The notes: generated by a model from the sequence alone, not told the origin. 11,068 bases of DNA from Saccoglossus kowalevskii (GCF_000003605.2 NW_003151256.1:131336-142403), one strand, 5' to 3'. Shown: positions 1-7,930, numbered from the stretch's first letter. Translations and numbers: made by a program.

Positions 1-112
1 TTAACGTAACACTTGATCCCCTCTAAAATTTTTGTTTCACATTTTAAGGTAAGAAATCGAAATTTGAAACCGACAGGGTGTCGATTTACTGGGTGCCATG
101 TTTCACAACTTG
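1..112. other. left edge, nothing recognised
   Basis: AT-rich DNA with no coding signal. If the secreted-protein gene has more exons than proposed, they would lie here or beyond the edge. Confidence 0.4.
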
Positions 113-164
113 TTTATTTATATACGTATAGCGGATGATTTTTTTTCATAAATTAGTATTTATT
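113..164 (-). terminator. AATAAA poly(A) signals, minus strand
   Basis: AATAAA occurs at 164-159 on the minus strand and again near 118-113, the second followed by a short GT-containing stretch. Their position just after the candidate terminal exon supports a transcript ending here. Confidence 0.3.
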
Positions 165-169
165 GATTT

Positions 170-216
170 TCAGCCCCCAAGTGACTGTGATCTAGTCCAA
201 TGAGAGCAAAGCACAA
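170..216 (-). CDS. possible terminal exon of the secreted-protein gene
   Basis: A fair acceptor (GAATTTTTGACTCTCAG, AG at 218-217) is followed in phase 1 by VLCSHWTRSQSLGG and a TGA stop at 172-170. An AATAAA lies immediately after, at 164-159. Joined to the other two exons this would give a very short secreted peptide with a single cysteine after the leader. The exon is too short to judge by composition, so the call rests on splice site, phase and the poly(A) signal only. Confidence 0.2.
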
Positions 217-360
217 CTGAGAGTCAAAAATTCTTAATTTGTTCATGATAACACACACGTGACATGTAAAGCGCCACAGTCGTCGTACCGTGTCGTGTTT
301 GATGTGGGGCCCATGCGATGCATACAACACATACTTGGGACGCGCGCTATATTCCTCAGT

Positions 361-441
361 TACACTGACTGCATATGCAAACACTTGCAGCCAGTTAGCG
401 TTACATGAATAGCGACCAGATTTTGGATGCTTGTCTAAACA
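361..441 (-). pseudogene. possible degenerate ShK-like domain segment
   Basis: Within an unusually long stop-free stretch (561-160, 133 codons), this part reads CLDKHP, then SGRY, then NANWL and AVSV. The order C-x-D, G, N-x-x-W-L is that of ShK-type six-cysteine domains. The segment that would hold the second cysteine is absent, and the expected later cysteine positions hold other residues. A Thr/Pro linker exon lies directly upstream, the usual partner of ShK domains. Against this, the phase does not join: the gap to the linker exon is only about 23 bases, too short for an intron, and only one clear cysteine position is kept. It is either a decayed module or a coincidence. Confidence 0.15.
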
Positions 442-465
442 TCTATATAAAATAACGGTACTTAC

Positions 466-492
466 CTGGTGTCGGTTTCGGTGTTGTCTGAC
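466..492 (-). CDS. 27-base mini-exon encoding a Thr/Pro linker
   Basis: A strong acceptor (a run of TTA repeats, then TTTACAG, AG at 494-493) and a consensus donor (CCAG|GTAAGTACC, GT at 465-464) flank exactly 27 bases. Read in phase 1 the exon gives QTTPKPTP with one split codon at each end. This is a typical O-glycosylated spacer of secreted animal proteins. The phase matches the signal-peptide exon at 3139-3082, so the two can be joined without a frame change across a ~2.6 kb intron. The next coding exon would have to start in phase 1. Candidates are the weak exon at 216-170 or one beyond the left edge. Confidence 0.45.
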
Positions 493-740
493 CTGTAAAT
501 AATAATAATAACAAAACAAATGTACATTATTTCCGTAAAGTATTTTGAGAGAAGTATACAATCAATTGTTTGTGTAGAAGCATAGGATTTATAGACTGTC
601 AAATTGATTGACAGAGAAAGTAGCAAGTAGAGATAGTAATATGAGTTGTTCATTTACTCTTCCATTAAAGGCTAAGCACTTTTTATTGATTAAAGTAGCG
701 TTTAGGATAATTGTAACCTTATTACATTATATATTTTCAG

Positions 741-765
741 TCAGAACATTTAATAAATGTTCTGA
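741..765. repeat. perfect 11-bp inverted repeat with 3-base loop
   Basis: TCAGAACATTT (741-751) and AAATGTTCTGA (755-765) are exact reverse complements around AAT. The flank ATTTTCAG at 733-740 is also the exact complement of CTGAAAAT at 762-769, so two alternative stems compete. Its role is unknown. Confidence 0.8.
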
Positions 766-1030
766 AAATGCTGCATCTATTAAAATCTGTTTAATACATA
801 TATGTATGGTGATCGCATGAAAACAATACAAAACTAGAACTGTGCATAAAATTATTAATTGTAATCTATCATCGTATTGACGGAGTCAATCACTTACTCG
901 GGATATATCAACCATTACAGCTGGTATAAATAACGGGGAAATAATATATCTTATTAATATATCTGATATAAATATTTATTTTCTATACATTGAAAACGTT
1001 ATCTAATCATAACTTGTCTGCTGAGAGCAA

Positions 1031-1140
1031 TCTAGGTCTATGATGTTGATAAGGTGTTTTGTTCCAGGGTTGATAAAATGACCTAATTAGTTTATTTTAT
1101 CGCACATATGCTTAGTTTTCATCAATTCAGTCCCATTCTA
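1031..1140 (+). repeat. dispersed repeat, copy 1
   Basis: This segment matches 2244-2374 at several ordered points: TCTAGRTCTATG at the start, GTTGATAAAA in the middle, and a 24-base core at 1098-1121 that differs from 2332-2355 at one base, followed by TCAGT-CCATTC. The order is kept but the middle differs in length. It looks like an old non-autonomous element or a local duplication. Confidence 0.5.
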
Positions 1141-2243
1141 ACCCCATTCTCAGTGTCACGTGTTGTCGACGTATAACATGCCAATTGCCAGTCGGTAGTG
1201 TCATATGTTTTCTCATATTAAACAGCGCACTGCAATGATATTTCTTCAGTTACGAAAACTCATTAAATTATATGTCAATTTTTTGAAATATTTTCACAAT
1301 ATTAGGATTTATATGAATATTATTTATAGGACTTTTTCATCAAATGTCTTTGGGATAAGATTAAATAATCTCACTATAGAACCCCCTCCCCCCCCCTTAA
1401 ATGTAAATTTTTACCATTTTGTTATTGTCGGTATACTCTCTTCTATGTGGCTCGAGTCTTCTTAAAACACAGAGAGTGTTACTCTTTTTGCTCCTTTCCA
1501 ACCCCAAATGAAATCATAAATTGCGTTATTTAGTTGATGCATTATATCTGGTGTACTAGGGTTTGGCAGTTAGGTTGTACACTGTGTATATGGCTAAGTT
1601 TTTAACCATTGTGATTCTAATAATTAACAATAAAAGTATTTGTCTCCACACAGATTGCAAGGTATCAACGTTTTTCAACTTGATTTTGTAATTGGCTAGC
1701 ACTATTTTAGTCAGGCTCAGGTCAAAGTTCAGACCAATCACCTCAAACTGATTGTCTACCCAACATATATATGTAATAGGCAAGGGTAAAAAGTTAAGGG
1801 CTTTGCTTTGGTTAAACGTCGAGTAAAATGGGATTTAGAGTTCTCCAAATGTCACTGAGATTGTAGGCATCCTTATTTTTTCAATTGCCAAATTGGCCCT
1901 GGGATTGTTTAGTTATATGCTAAATGTCCCGACGTTTTCGACATGATATTATCGAAAAAAGGCTAGGTTATTATTGTTAAACCCGTAAATAATACTCAAA
2001 GCACAACAGTGGTATTTTTAATAATGATACCTGTGAACAGTCCGGATACAATGATCTTCGAAAAAATCCCAACCCCCGACAGCCTCCGTTGTAAGCGTTG
2101 GGTAAACTTAATAAGTACTTTATAATTGCATTTCTTTACTGTTTTTACAATACACAAATGTATTAAACAATATTTCATCATGACGTTAGATAAGTTATGC
2201 AATATGCACAACACTGCATGAACCAGGTGTCTGTGGAGTACCG

Positions 2244-2374
2244 TCTAGATCTATGTTGTCTTAGTTGATAAAAATATTTGTTTTAAAGATAGATAGCATC
2301 GATACGATACCGCAATATAATAGTTCAATAATATCGCACATATGTTTAGTTTTCAGAGACTCAGTGCCATTCCA
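2244..2374 (+). repeat. dispersed repeat, copy 2
   Basis: This is the partner of 1031-1140 in the same orientation, about 1.2 kb away. The best-kept part is TATCGCACATATG then TTAGTTTTCA at 2332-2355. A short insertion containing GATAGATAGCATCGATACGA separates the two conserved blocks. Confidence 0.5.
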
Positions 2375-3081
2375 TCACACATAAGTACCAACATGAACCA
2401 TCTCCACAATCAGTATATCTTTAATTAAACTAGTTTCTTTCCGCTACTCAAAATAGGTCAGTGAAAGAACAGCTTGAAAGAAAAATCATGCAAAAATGCA
2501 TAAAATGTATCTTGTACAACGAACAGTCACGATGATGATTTTACCTTTATTTCGATAGGACTTTCTCCAGCACAAAAAACAAACATTCGTCATTCAACAA
2601 TTCAGAATACATATAAACATTAAGTAGCTGAATAAAACAAAAGATTTCAATAGCGTTATATCTATTTGCGGTCATTTGTCTTCATGGGAACAGTCACATT
2701 TGGTATGATTACGAATTTGGGTTAGCCTTTAACGCGCCTTGATTTTCCCGCCAAAATTTTGATATATTTATGTACATTTTGCTTATTTGTCTATTTTTTT
2801 ATGGATTTTTGAGAGTTTTCGACCAAATAAACTAAATGGCTACCTACAGTTCTTGATAAACAGTTTTGAGATGAATATGAACACAACTATTTGGTTTTTA
2901 TTTTCAGAAAAGTGACAAAAGTTAAGATTGCTGGGTGACACTAAATAATACACGTGATGATTCGTAATTGAATGTTTCTGTCTTGCAAGAACACCAATGT
3001 TGAACAGATGCTATATTAATGTGCGTAGAATCTCGTAAGTTTCAAAAATATTAACTAATCTAATTACTAAGATGTACATAC

Positions 3082-3139
3082 CTTTCACCAATACAATGAC
3101 ACACAGTGACATTATTGTAACTAACGTACAGGACTTCAT
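3082..3139 (-). CDS. first exon of a secreted protein: signal peptide
   Basis: An ATG at 3139-3137 (A at -3) opens MKSCTLVTIMSLCVIVLVK, a textbook signal peptide: a basic second residue, then a hydrophobic core of about 15 residues. The frame runs straight into a near-perfect donor, GTGAAAG|GTATGTAC (GT at 3081-3080), leaving phase 1. Phase 1 after the signal peptide is the commonest arrangement for animal extracellular proteins built from phase 1-1 modules. A TATA motif lies about 90 bases upstream of the ATG. The downstream mini-exon at 492-466 has the matching phase. The mature protein is not determined, and the main alternative is a chance ATG plus donor. Confidence 0.5.
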
Positions 3140-3203
3140 ATTGGAGGAATGTAGAAAAAAATGCTCTGACGATAAAATATTCTCCCGCAGTCACGGAGGT
3201 CAG
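3140..3203 (-). other. predicted 5' UTR of the secreted-protein gene
   Basis: This is the stretch between the expected transcription start (about 25-30 bases below the TATATA at 3235-3230) and the ATG at 3139. It contains no other ATG on the minus strand. The exact cap site is a guess from TATA spacing. Confidence 0.3.
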
Positions 3204-3229
3204 TGTTGTTTCAGATGTTAACTAGTTCG

Positions 3230-3330
3230 TATATATGTATGTGATATAAACAGGTGCTATTGTACACACTATATTACGTGAGTATTTAATACTACCAAAT
3301 TAATCTGATTCGTCCGTCAATGTCACGTGA
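3230..3330 (-). promoter_or_regulatory. candidate core promoter: TATATA plus TCACGTGA E-box
   Basis: TATATA on the minus strand at 3235-3230 sits where a TATA box should be for a start near 3203. A perfect palindromic TCACGTGA (a USF/MITF/TFE-type E-box) lies at 3323-3330, about 90 bases further upstream. Both agree with the signal-peptide exon in direction and spacing. TATA-like strings are common in such AT-rich DNA, so only the combination carries weight. Confidence 0.35.
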
Positions 3331-3547
3331 TTCGCGACTGCGTATCAAAACGTAATTTATAAAATTCCATTATATACCAAACAATACAACCTATTTACAT
3401 TTTGAGATGTTTTGGTTAAACAGTGGAAACAATGCATATTTTGATATTTTCATATACAATAAATATGATTTTGAAATGTGGGTGGCACGAGAGAGACCGC
3501 CTTTGTCAAAAAGCATCGGGTGAAGTTGAAATGGTTTGTTAGTATTT

Positions 3548-3576
3548 CCATGGAGGTAAAAAAATTACCTCCATGG
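3548..3576. repeat. perfect 12-bp palindrome with A5 spacer
   Basis: CCATGGAGGTAA (3548-3559) and TTACCTCCATGG (3565-3576) are exact reverse complements separated by five A. The unit is bracketed by a short direct repeat (GTATTTCCA before, GGTATTTCCAG after), as expected if a short hairpin was copied in or inserted with target duplication. Confidence 0.85.
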
Positions 3577-3901
3577 TATTTCCAGGTTGTATTATTGACT
3601 GCCTTTTGAGTTTTATTTACTTAAGGTAGAGAGAGCATTATTTGAATACTTGTGACAAAATATCTACAAAAAGACCCAATAAAGTATATATTTTTAGAGT
3701 CGCCAGAGTTCAAGCTTTTTAGAAATGTTTATTTTTATGTCTGTATCCACGTTCTGTGACGCGTGACACGCTCATATGAAACATATTACCTTTTTGGAAA
3801 AACAAATAAATTACGCAATTATGCCGCGTTTCAAAAAGTAATGTACTGAATTCCTGGACTTACTGTAAAACATGTCTTTTTAGCTAGCATGTTATTTCAG
3901 C

Positions 3902-3998
3902 TAATTTAGCTAATCTGTATTTTCGCGAATTTAAGATGAAGCCTATTTAACAGAAAGTATATTCTCACTATTATATTGTCGACACTTTAGCTAAATTA
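3902..3998. repeat. 12-bp inverted repeat bounding a 97-base segment
   Basis: TAATTTAGCTAA (3902-3913) is the exact reverse complement of TTAGCTAAATTA (3987-3998). The 73-base interior is AT-rich and codes for nothing obvious. It might be a tiny terminal-inverted-repeat element, but I see no clear target-site duplication. Confidence 0.4.
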
Positions 3999-4559
3999 AG
4001 ATTCTGTTAATTCATGCCAAGAGTCAAATCCGCTAAAATTGCATGCAGCTATTTCAACATGTTCTACAGTAGTTTTAGTCCCTATCTGAACTATCATACG
4101 TTGAAAAATAATCTATGAAATAGTTTGCCTGGACACATTTAAGTTTCTCTCAATGTCATCTTAAAGCTGTGCAAATTTGCTGTTAATCCGACGACACCAG
4201 GCGTACGCTATTTTTTGTTAAAAACAAATTACGAATAATTTGATATACATAAACACCTAGAAAACGTCGATAAAGTTACGAAGAGAATTTGAAGTCTGTC
4301 TATCGACGCCAGTGGGTTGTTTTCAAGTAAAAATCTGCTATAACATTTGTAGGAGCATCGAAAGATAAGAAGCAATTGGCAAAAAAGCAAATTAGGAATG
4401 GGAAATTAACAAAGATGGAATGGGCAAGTTCTAATGACTGATAAATTTATAACACATGTAAATCGCAGAATACTTACAAAAGGCCATCAAAAACTGGTAA
4501 CCATGTGACAGGCACGGGCTTGTGAAATAAAAAAAACAGGAACGTCAGATTGGAAGAGC

Positions 4560-5150
4560 TAAAAAAGCATGACTGATTGTTTGACCCCAGTAGACCTTAA
4601 ATGATTTTCGAGACAGTTCATACATTTCAGAATAACGACTTTTGAAAAGTGATTTGCCATACTAAAATATGCCAACGTTCTTGAAAAAAGTATGATTCAA
4701 CTAAAAAATACGATAATTTGAATGAAAAATGTTTTATTTTTTCGAAAACCGGTGAAAAAATATGACTGTTGGAATGCCAGTATGATAAGCCATTTCCGGG
4801 GCTTGGGTAATTTCCCGACAGTTCGAAAATTTCGAGAAAAAAAAAAAATATTTGAAAAGTTTTTTGTTGTTGCTAAACTAAAACACGCCAATGGTCCTAC
4901 AAATAATACAAGCAAATAGTACGATAATTTGAACAACAGGTGTTTTAATGGGTGAACAAAATGCTGACCCAAGACAAGTCGACGCCGCCGTTTCTGGTAC
5001 CGGGTGATTTTCAGATAGTTCGAAAATTTCGAAATAATAACTTGAACACCGATTTGCTAAACCTTAGACAACTAATAAGTGGTTGTCTGATGCTAAACTA
5101 ACAAACGGCAATTTAAAAAAAATAGTATGATTTGAGTAAAAACTACAATA
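4560..5150 (+). repeat. degenerate tandem repeat, three units of about 200 bp
   Basis: The motif order is kept three times: a GA-T-TTTCxxGACAG segment, then GTTCGAAAATTTCGA, TTGAAAAGT-ATTTGC, CTAAAxTAAxACGCCAA, and AGTAYGATAATTTGAA. The CAGTTC anchors fall at 4614, 4819 and 5016, a period of 205 and 197. TTCGAAAATTTCGAA is itself palindromic. Divergence is high, so the array is old. The open frames across it on both strands (4697-4972 and 4722-4919) are by-products of repeat composition. Confidence 0.6.
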
Positions 5151-5229
5151 ATTAAACACAATAATAATGAAAGTAGTATGAATTCACCATGAGACTTATT
5201 GTCAACTAATTTTTTATTCAGTATTTTCT

Positions 5230-5273
5230 TTTATTTCTTTTGCTGCCATTCCAAAGGCTTAATAAATTTTATT
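5230..5273 (-). terminator. paired AATAAA poly(A) signals
   Basis: Two canonical AATAAA hexamers on the minus strand (5273-5268 and 5235-5230) are followed by AT-rich sequence. They could end the thioesterase transcript with a long 3' UTR, or end a separate transcript covering the open stretch at 5570-5448. The site is AT-rich, so chance occurrence is possible. An AATAAA also occurs on the plus strand at 5261-5266. Confidence 0.25.
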
Positions 5274-5447
5274 ATTAGAACCATTTTAAAAAAATTGCAC
5301 TCAAATGTTAACCATATGACTATAAGAATCTCTCCTGATGAAATTACATTTGGTATCTAATATCAAGGTTTTATACTGCTACATCAAAGAAATGTACACC
5401 CCAATAAGGGTAACTAAATAACACTAATTCGTAAGGTTATGCGAAAT

Positions 5448-5570
5448 TTATCTTCTAATCCATTCTGAACATTTCCGGTCGATAAGGAGGTGCCCTGCTA
5501 CGAGGGAAACTAAGTTGTGAAGGCCATCTTTAGTGAATGCCCAGTCCTTCAAATAGAACTTTGTCAAAGT
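5448..5570 (-). CDS. short coding-like stretch, unknown family (possible exon or remnant)
   Basis: Forty codons run open from just after a TAA to a TAA stop at 5450-5448. They contain KFYLKDWAFTKDGLHN and then HLLIDRKCSEWIRR, a composition with charged, aromatic and hydrophobic residues well mixed, unlike the surrounding AT-rich noise. The segment is also more GC-rich than its flanks. I recognise no family. No strong splice acceptor is visible, and an overlapping minus-strand frame starting MSKRVNFDKVLFEGLGIH is also open, as is a 45-codon plus-strand frame. It lies downstream of the thioesterase stop, so it could be 3' UTR, an exon of another gene, or an old inserted gene fragment. Confidence 0.25.
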   Translation of the reverse strand, partial: TLTKFYLKDWAFTKDGLHNLVSLVAGHLLIDRKCSEWIRR

Positions 5571-6239
5571 TTACTCGTTTACTCATTGTTATCACGACAT
5601 ATTTCACAAATTGCAGTTTGGGAACATTTCAGTTATGAGAGAAAAGATTAGAAACGTGTGTCTTGATCACATGGCACATGTGACACAAACACTAGTTTTT
5701 GAAATGCTACTGGTGAGACAGAGAATCAGCTTTTAATTTAGTTATTTCGCCATCAAAGTTATGTGAATTGATTTGCACCAATTTCAAGAATGTCATTGCT
5801 AGTGTGTTCCATGCTGCAGGGTTTTGTACCTCTGTCATTGTTGTGGTAATATAATTACTGTTGACATAACAGCACAACAGCACCAGTCTGTTTTCAACTA
5901 GTTGTTTGTCTTTGTTGAACTACGGTTATTCCTGTCATTTTATATGAGCGCCAATATTCATATATTGTATGAATTGGTCTCTCCCACCTAGTACCTTGCG
6001 CATGAGTGGATAGTTTTAATGGAATTATGGGTAATTCATTGTCGGGTGGTCGAGAAACACGTAGTTTGCTTTTACTGTATATATAATGGGAACCTTGCCC
6101 TTTTTATATAGTGTTCTAAATAATGGGAACATGCATTTTAACATTCTGTCGCCAAGTATATGCATACTGTAATTCAAACATGGGTGTTGGTTACTAAACT
6201 AATTAATTGATTAATAACTAGCCGAAATTTCATAGTGTC
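5571..6239. other. downstream region of the thioesterase gene, no gene seen
   Basis: This is probably part of the thioesterase 3' UTR and intergenic DNA. It contains a short perfect inverted repeat, TCACATG-GCA-CATGTGA, near 5668-5684, and several AT-rich tracts. No open frame of interest was found on either strand. Confidence 0.4.
6015..6020 (-). terminator. candidate poly(A) signal ATTAAA of the thioesterase gene
   Basis: ATTAAA on the minus strand lies about 220 bases past the TGA stop. The nearest canonical AATAAA hexamers are much further on, at 5273-5268 and 5235-5230, and would give a 3' UTR of nearly 1 kb. Sequence alone does not choose between them. Confidence 0.3.
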
Positions 6240-7901
6240 TCATAATTTGGAATCGAGTATGCTTTGATAAAATGTTATCATACACTTTGTTAAAGGGCTT
6301 CTCGCGTCACTCGAAATTGTGAAATGCATAACATTTTTCTTGTGTTCATCCATCATCACGCGAACAGTTAACTTGTCACCAGCATGCGACTCCCCATAAT
6401 ACTGTATATCTAATCCCTTGATTTTGTAATCAGCTATATCATTGGTGAATCCCGGCGTCTTGGTATACATGACAGCCAATCCTGCAGCATTCATGCAATA
6501 TCTGATGTACACAGTATTATTAGTATGGTCAAACGAGTCCATATCACTATGCGTTACTGACAGTGAATATTCAAAAACAACATTTCCAGTCGTTTGATTA
6601 TCAAACTTGTGTAGAATAGGTCGGGCACTCTCAGAAGCTTTCGGATGAGTCTGTGAGAGCCGGTTCGGTAAAGATGTCGGTCGTCGGGATTCACGACTAA
6701 TACATACGTCTTGAACGATGATAGAAGCAAGTAACGTGCCTGTAGTTTTCAGTCGTAATTCTTGGTAGTAATATATAGATGATTTACCAATGTGTATAAC
6801 TTTAACTGATACTGTCACTGCCGTGGAGAACAATCCAATTGAGGTGTAGTATCCCGGATGTATGTTAACTTTGTTACTTCTGACAACTTGCATGTTCGAG
6901 GACTTCGCTTGAACAGCAAATTCACATGGTAGATTTTTATCAGCCAAAACTCTCAGTGTTTCAAATAAACGTAGAAGATTCCATATTGAATATACACCTG
7001 AGTAATGATTTAAAAAGAAGTTTTTTTTATAAAAATATGTGTGTATGCTAATTATCACTTGGATCATTTAATCAATGTTGTATCTATTATCAAGTTACAA
7101 TATAGTAACTAGCAAATGCATACATACCAGACGTAGTAGTCAGCTTGGTCAAAACGGAATATCAAATACGGAAATAAATATTTAATTTTAAAAAACCCAA
7201 GTAAATTAAAATGGAAGTTTGGATTGGATGCCAATATTGTAAATTTGTTGTTGACACAGTATAGGGAACAGTGTTTAGGATTAATGTTAAATAGATTAAC
7301 AACCAAAGGACGGTGATAATCACGTGACGTCTTCAATGTGACAACGCATGTAAATTATACGAGTATTGTTTATTTGCATCCTCCGCGGTGCCCTTAACCC
7401 AACACAGTGGGGTCTGATGCCGTTCGGCCGGCGAGGGCGCCACTCATGCCTCCATATCAGACTGGGATGCGCGTTGCACGACCACGTGCACTGCCCTTCA
7501 ATCGAAATCATATCACAGCACAGCACAACAATGTAAAACACAGACAAACGCAACACACAACCACATACAAAATAACAACATAAAACGATAAATTTGCATA
7601 TCATAAAATAACCCATATTTTCAGTCAGTTTTAAAATATTTGGTCTGGTCTGGTTTTCTGTGATCAATGAAGTGACTCTAGCGTTTCCGTCATCACTTCA
7701 TTGAATGACAATTTCTCCAAAGAACATTAATATGAATAAGATCTTGATTGGGATATTAATTTGATGTTAAAGTGAATTGAATGCAAAATCTAACTTCAAT
7801 ATCTAAGAAGCATCCATACCTTTTCTGTCAAAATCACCATAGTTTAGTCCATCGTGAGTGCAAACCAGTTCAATCCCATCCTCTGACACCAGTCTTTCCA
7901 T
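6240..7901 (-). CDS. double-hotdog acyl thioesterase-like protein, two coding exons
   Basis: The coding exons are 7901-7820 and 6997-6240. Donor AAAG|GTATGG, acceptor ATTACTCAG|GT and phase 1 on both sides join without a break, giving 279 residues and a TGA stop. Residues 16-43 carry a YGDFDRKG motif followed by an Arg/Glu-rich helix. Residues 176-199 read SDMDSFDHTNNTVYIRY, the classic D-x-D-x-x-x-H-x-N-N signature of 4-hydroxybenzoyl-CoA thioesterase-type hotdog proteins. A further GESHAGDKLTV strand pattern lies near 229-239. There are therefore two hotdog modules in one chain, joined by a Ser/Pro/Arg-rich linker at about 128-160. The family hydrolyses acyl-CoA or acyl-ACP thioesters; the substrate here is unknown. 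Module 1 lacks the H-x-N-N part, so module 2 is the likelier catalytic half. The ATG at 7901 has A at -3 and G at +4. The frame stays open upstream, so a further 5' coding exon is possible. No targeting peptide is visible from this start. Confidence 0.85.
7378..7505 (-). repeat. GC-rich island in the thioesterase intron, likely mobile-element fragment
   Basis: About 130 bases of clearly higher GC content sit abruptly in AT-rich intron DNA. The island includes GCCGTTCGGCCGGC (self-complementary in part), GGGCGCC and an ACCACGTGCA E-box. On the minus strand it ends with an AATAAA at 7374-7369. No tRNA-type A or B box was recognised, so a tRNA-derived SINE is not shown. An old retroposed fragment fits the sharp composition change. 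Confidence 0.35.
7664..7704. repeat. perfect 12-bp hairpin in the thioesterase intron
   Basis: TCAATGAAGTGA (7664-7675) and TCACTTCATTGA (7693-7704) are exact reverse complements with a 17-base loop. The stem is too short for a standard microRNA precursor. It may be a foldback element remnant. Confidence 0.8.
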
Positions 7902-7930
7902 GATGAGTATACTGATAACATACACGTTTC
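7902..7930 (-). other. 5' part of the first recognised thioesterase exon (UTR or extra coding)
   Basis: The exon begins after a good acceptor (TTTGTTTACAG, AG at 7932-7931). The 29 bases before the preferred ATG are open in the same frame and would encode NVYVISILI. If coding, the exon is 111 bases, exactly 37 codons, phase 1 to phase 1. If not, an untranslated first exon lies further upstream (above 7940). I could not identify that exon or its promoter. Confidence 0.55.

Larger units (their letters stand above)
493..3081 (-). other. presumed long intron of the secreted-protein gene; otherwise no gene seen
   Basis: About 2.6 kb of AT-rich DNA lies between the signal-peptide donor (3081-3080) and the linker acceptor (494-493). 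It holds a perfect hairpin at 741-765, a C9 run at 1388-1396, AT-rich ATATAT tracts near 945-975 and two copies of a diverged repeat (1031-1140 and 2244-2374). I could not find further convincing phase-1 exons. Open frames at 608-820, 1205-1465, 1556-1783 and 1996-2214 look random. Confidence 0.35.
3331..4559. other. intergenic AT-rich DNA with inverted repeats, no gene seen
   Basis: No credible open frame or splice-bounded exon was found here. The stretch holds the perfect palindrome at 3548-3576, a 12-bp inverted repeat at 3902-3913 with 3987-3998, and an 8-bp inverted repeat CGTCGATA/TATCGACG at 4265-4272 with 4301-4308. Confidence 0.5.
6998..7819 (-). other. thioesterase intron
   Basis: This 822-base intron has GT at 7819-7818 and AG at 6999-6998 on the minus strand. 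It holds a GC-rich island at 7378-7505, a perfect hairpin at 7664-7704 and a TCACGTGACGTC box (E-box joined to CRE) near 7321. The two long minus-strand open frames inside it (7109-7336 and 7320-7667) do not resemble known proteins. Confidence 0.8.

Noticed and set aside
174-210. A plus-strand acceptor (TATTTATTGATTTTCAG) followed by a ten-codon frame to TGA
   Set aside because: No plus-strand upstream exon exists in the window, and the same bases contain the minus-strand poly(A) signal.
560-595. A 36-base phase 1-1 candidate exon (minus) reading YKSYASTQTID between the signal-peptide and linker exons
   Set aside because: The acceptor is good (TCAATTTGACAG) but the donor ATT|GTATAC is poor, and the following intron would be only about 67 bases. 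Kept as a possibility, not annotated.
896-918. A 23-base candidate exon (minus) before a GTAAGTG donor
   Set aside because: Its length changes the phase from 1 to 0 and the acceptor has a weak pyrimidine tract.
1205-1465. An 86-codon plus-strand open frame with a poly-Pro run
   Set aside because: The prolines come from a C-run microsatellite; the rest is AT-rich Ile/Phe/Asn composition typical of chance frames.
2547-2566. A 20-base candidate exon (minus) ending AAAG|GTAAAA
   Set aside because: It would need an unusual GAG acceptor, and its phase does not fit the neighbouring exons.
4697-4972. Long open frames on both strands
   Set aside because: They lie inside the degenerate tandem repeat and have low-complexity Phe/Lys composition.
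7320-7667. A 115-codon minus-strand open frame
   Set aside because: It runs through the GC-rich island and an AATAAA inside the thioesterase intron. It is Cys/Val/Ile-rich in one half and Arg-rich in the other, with no family resemblance.
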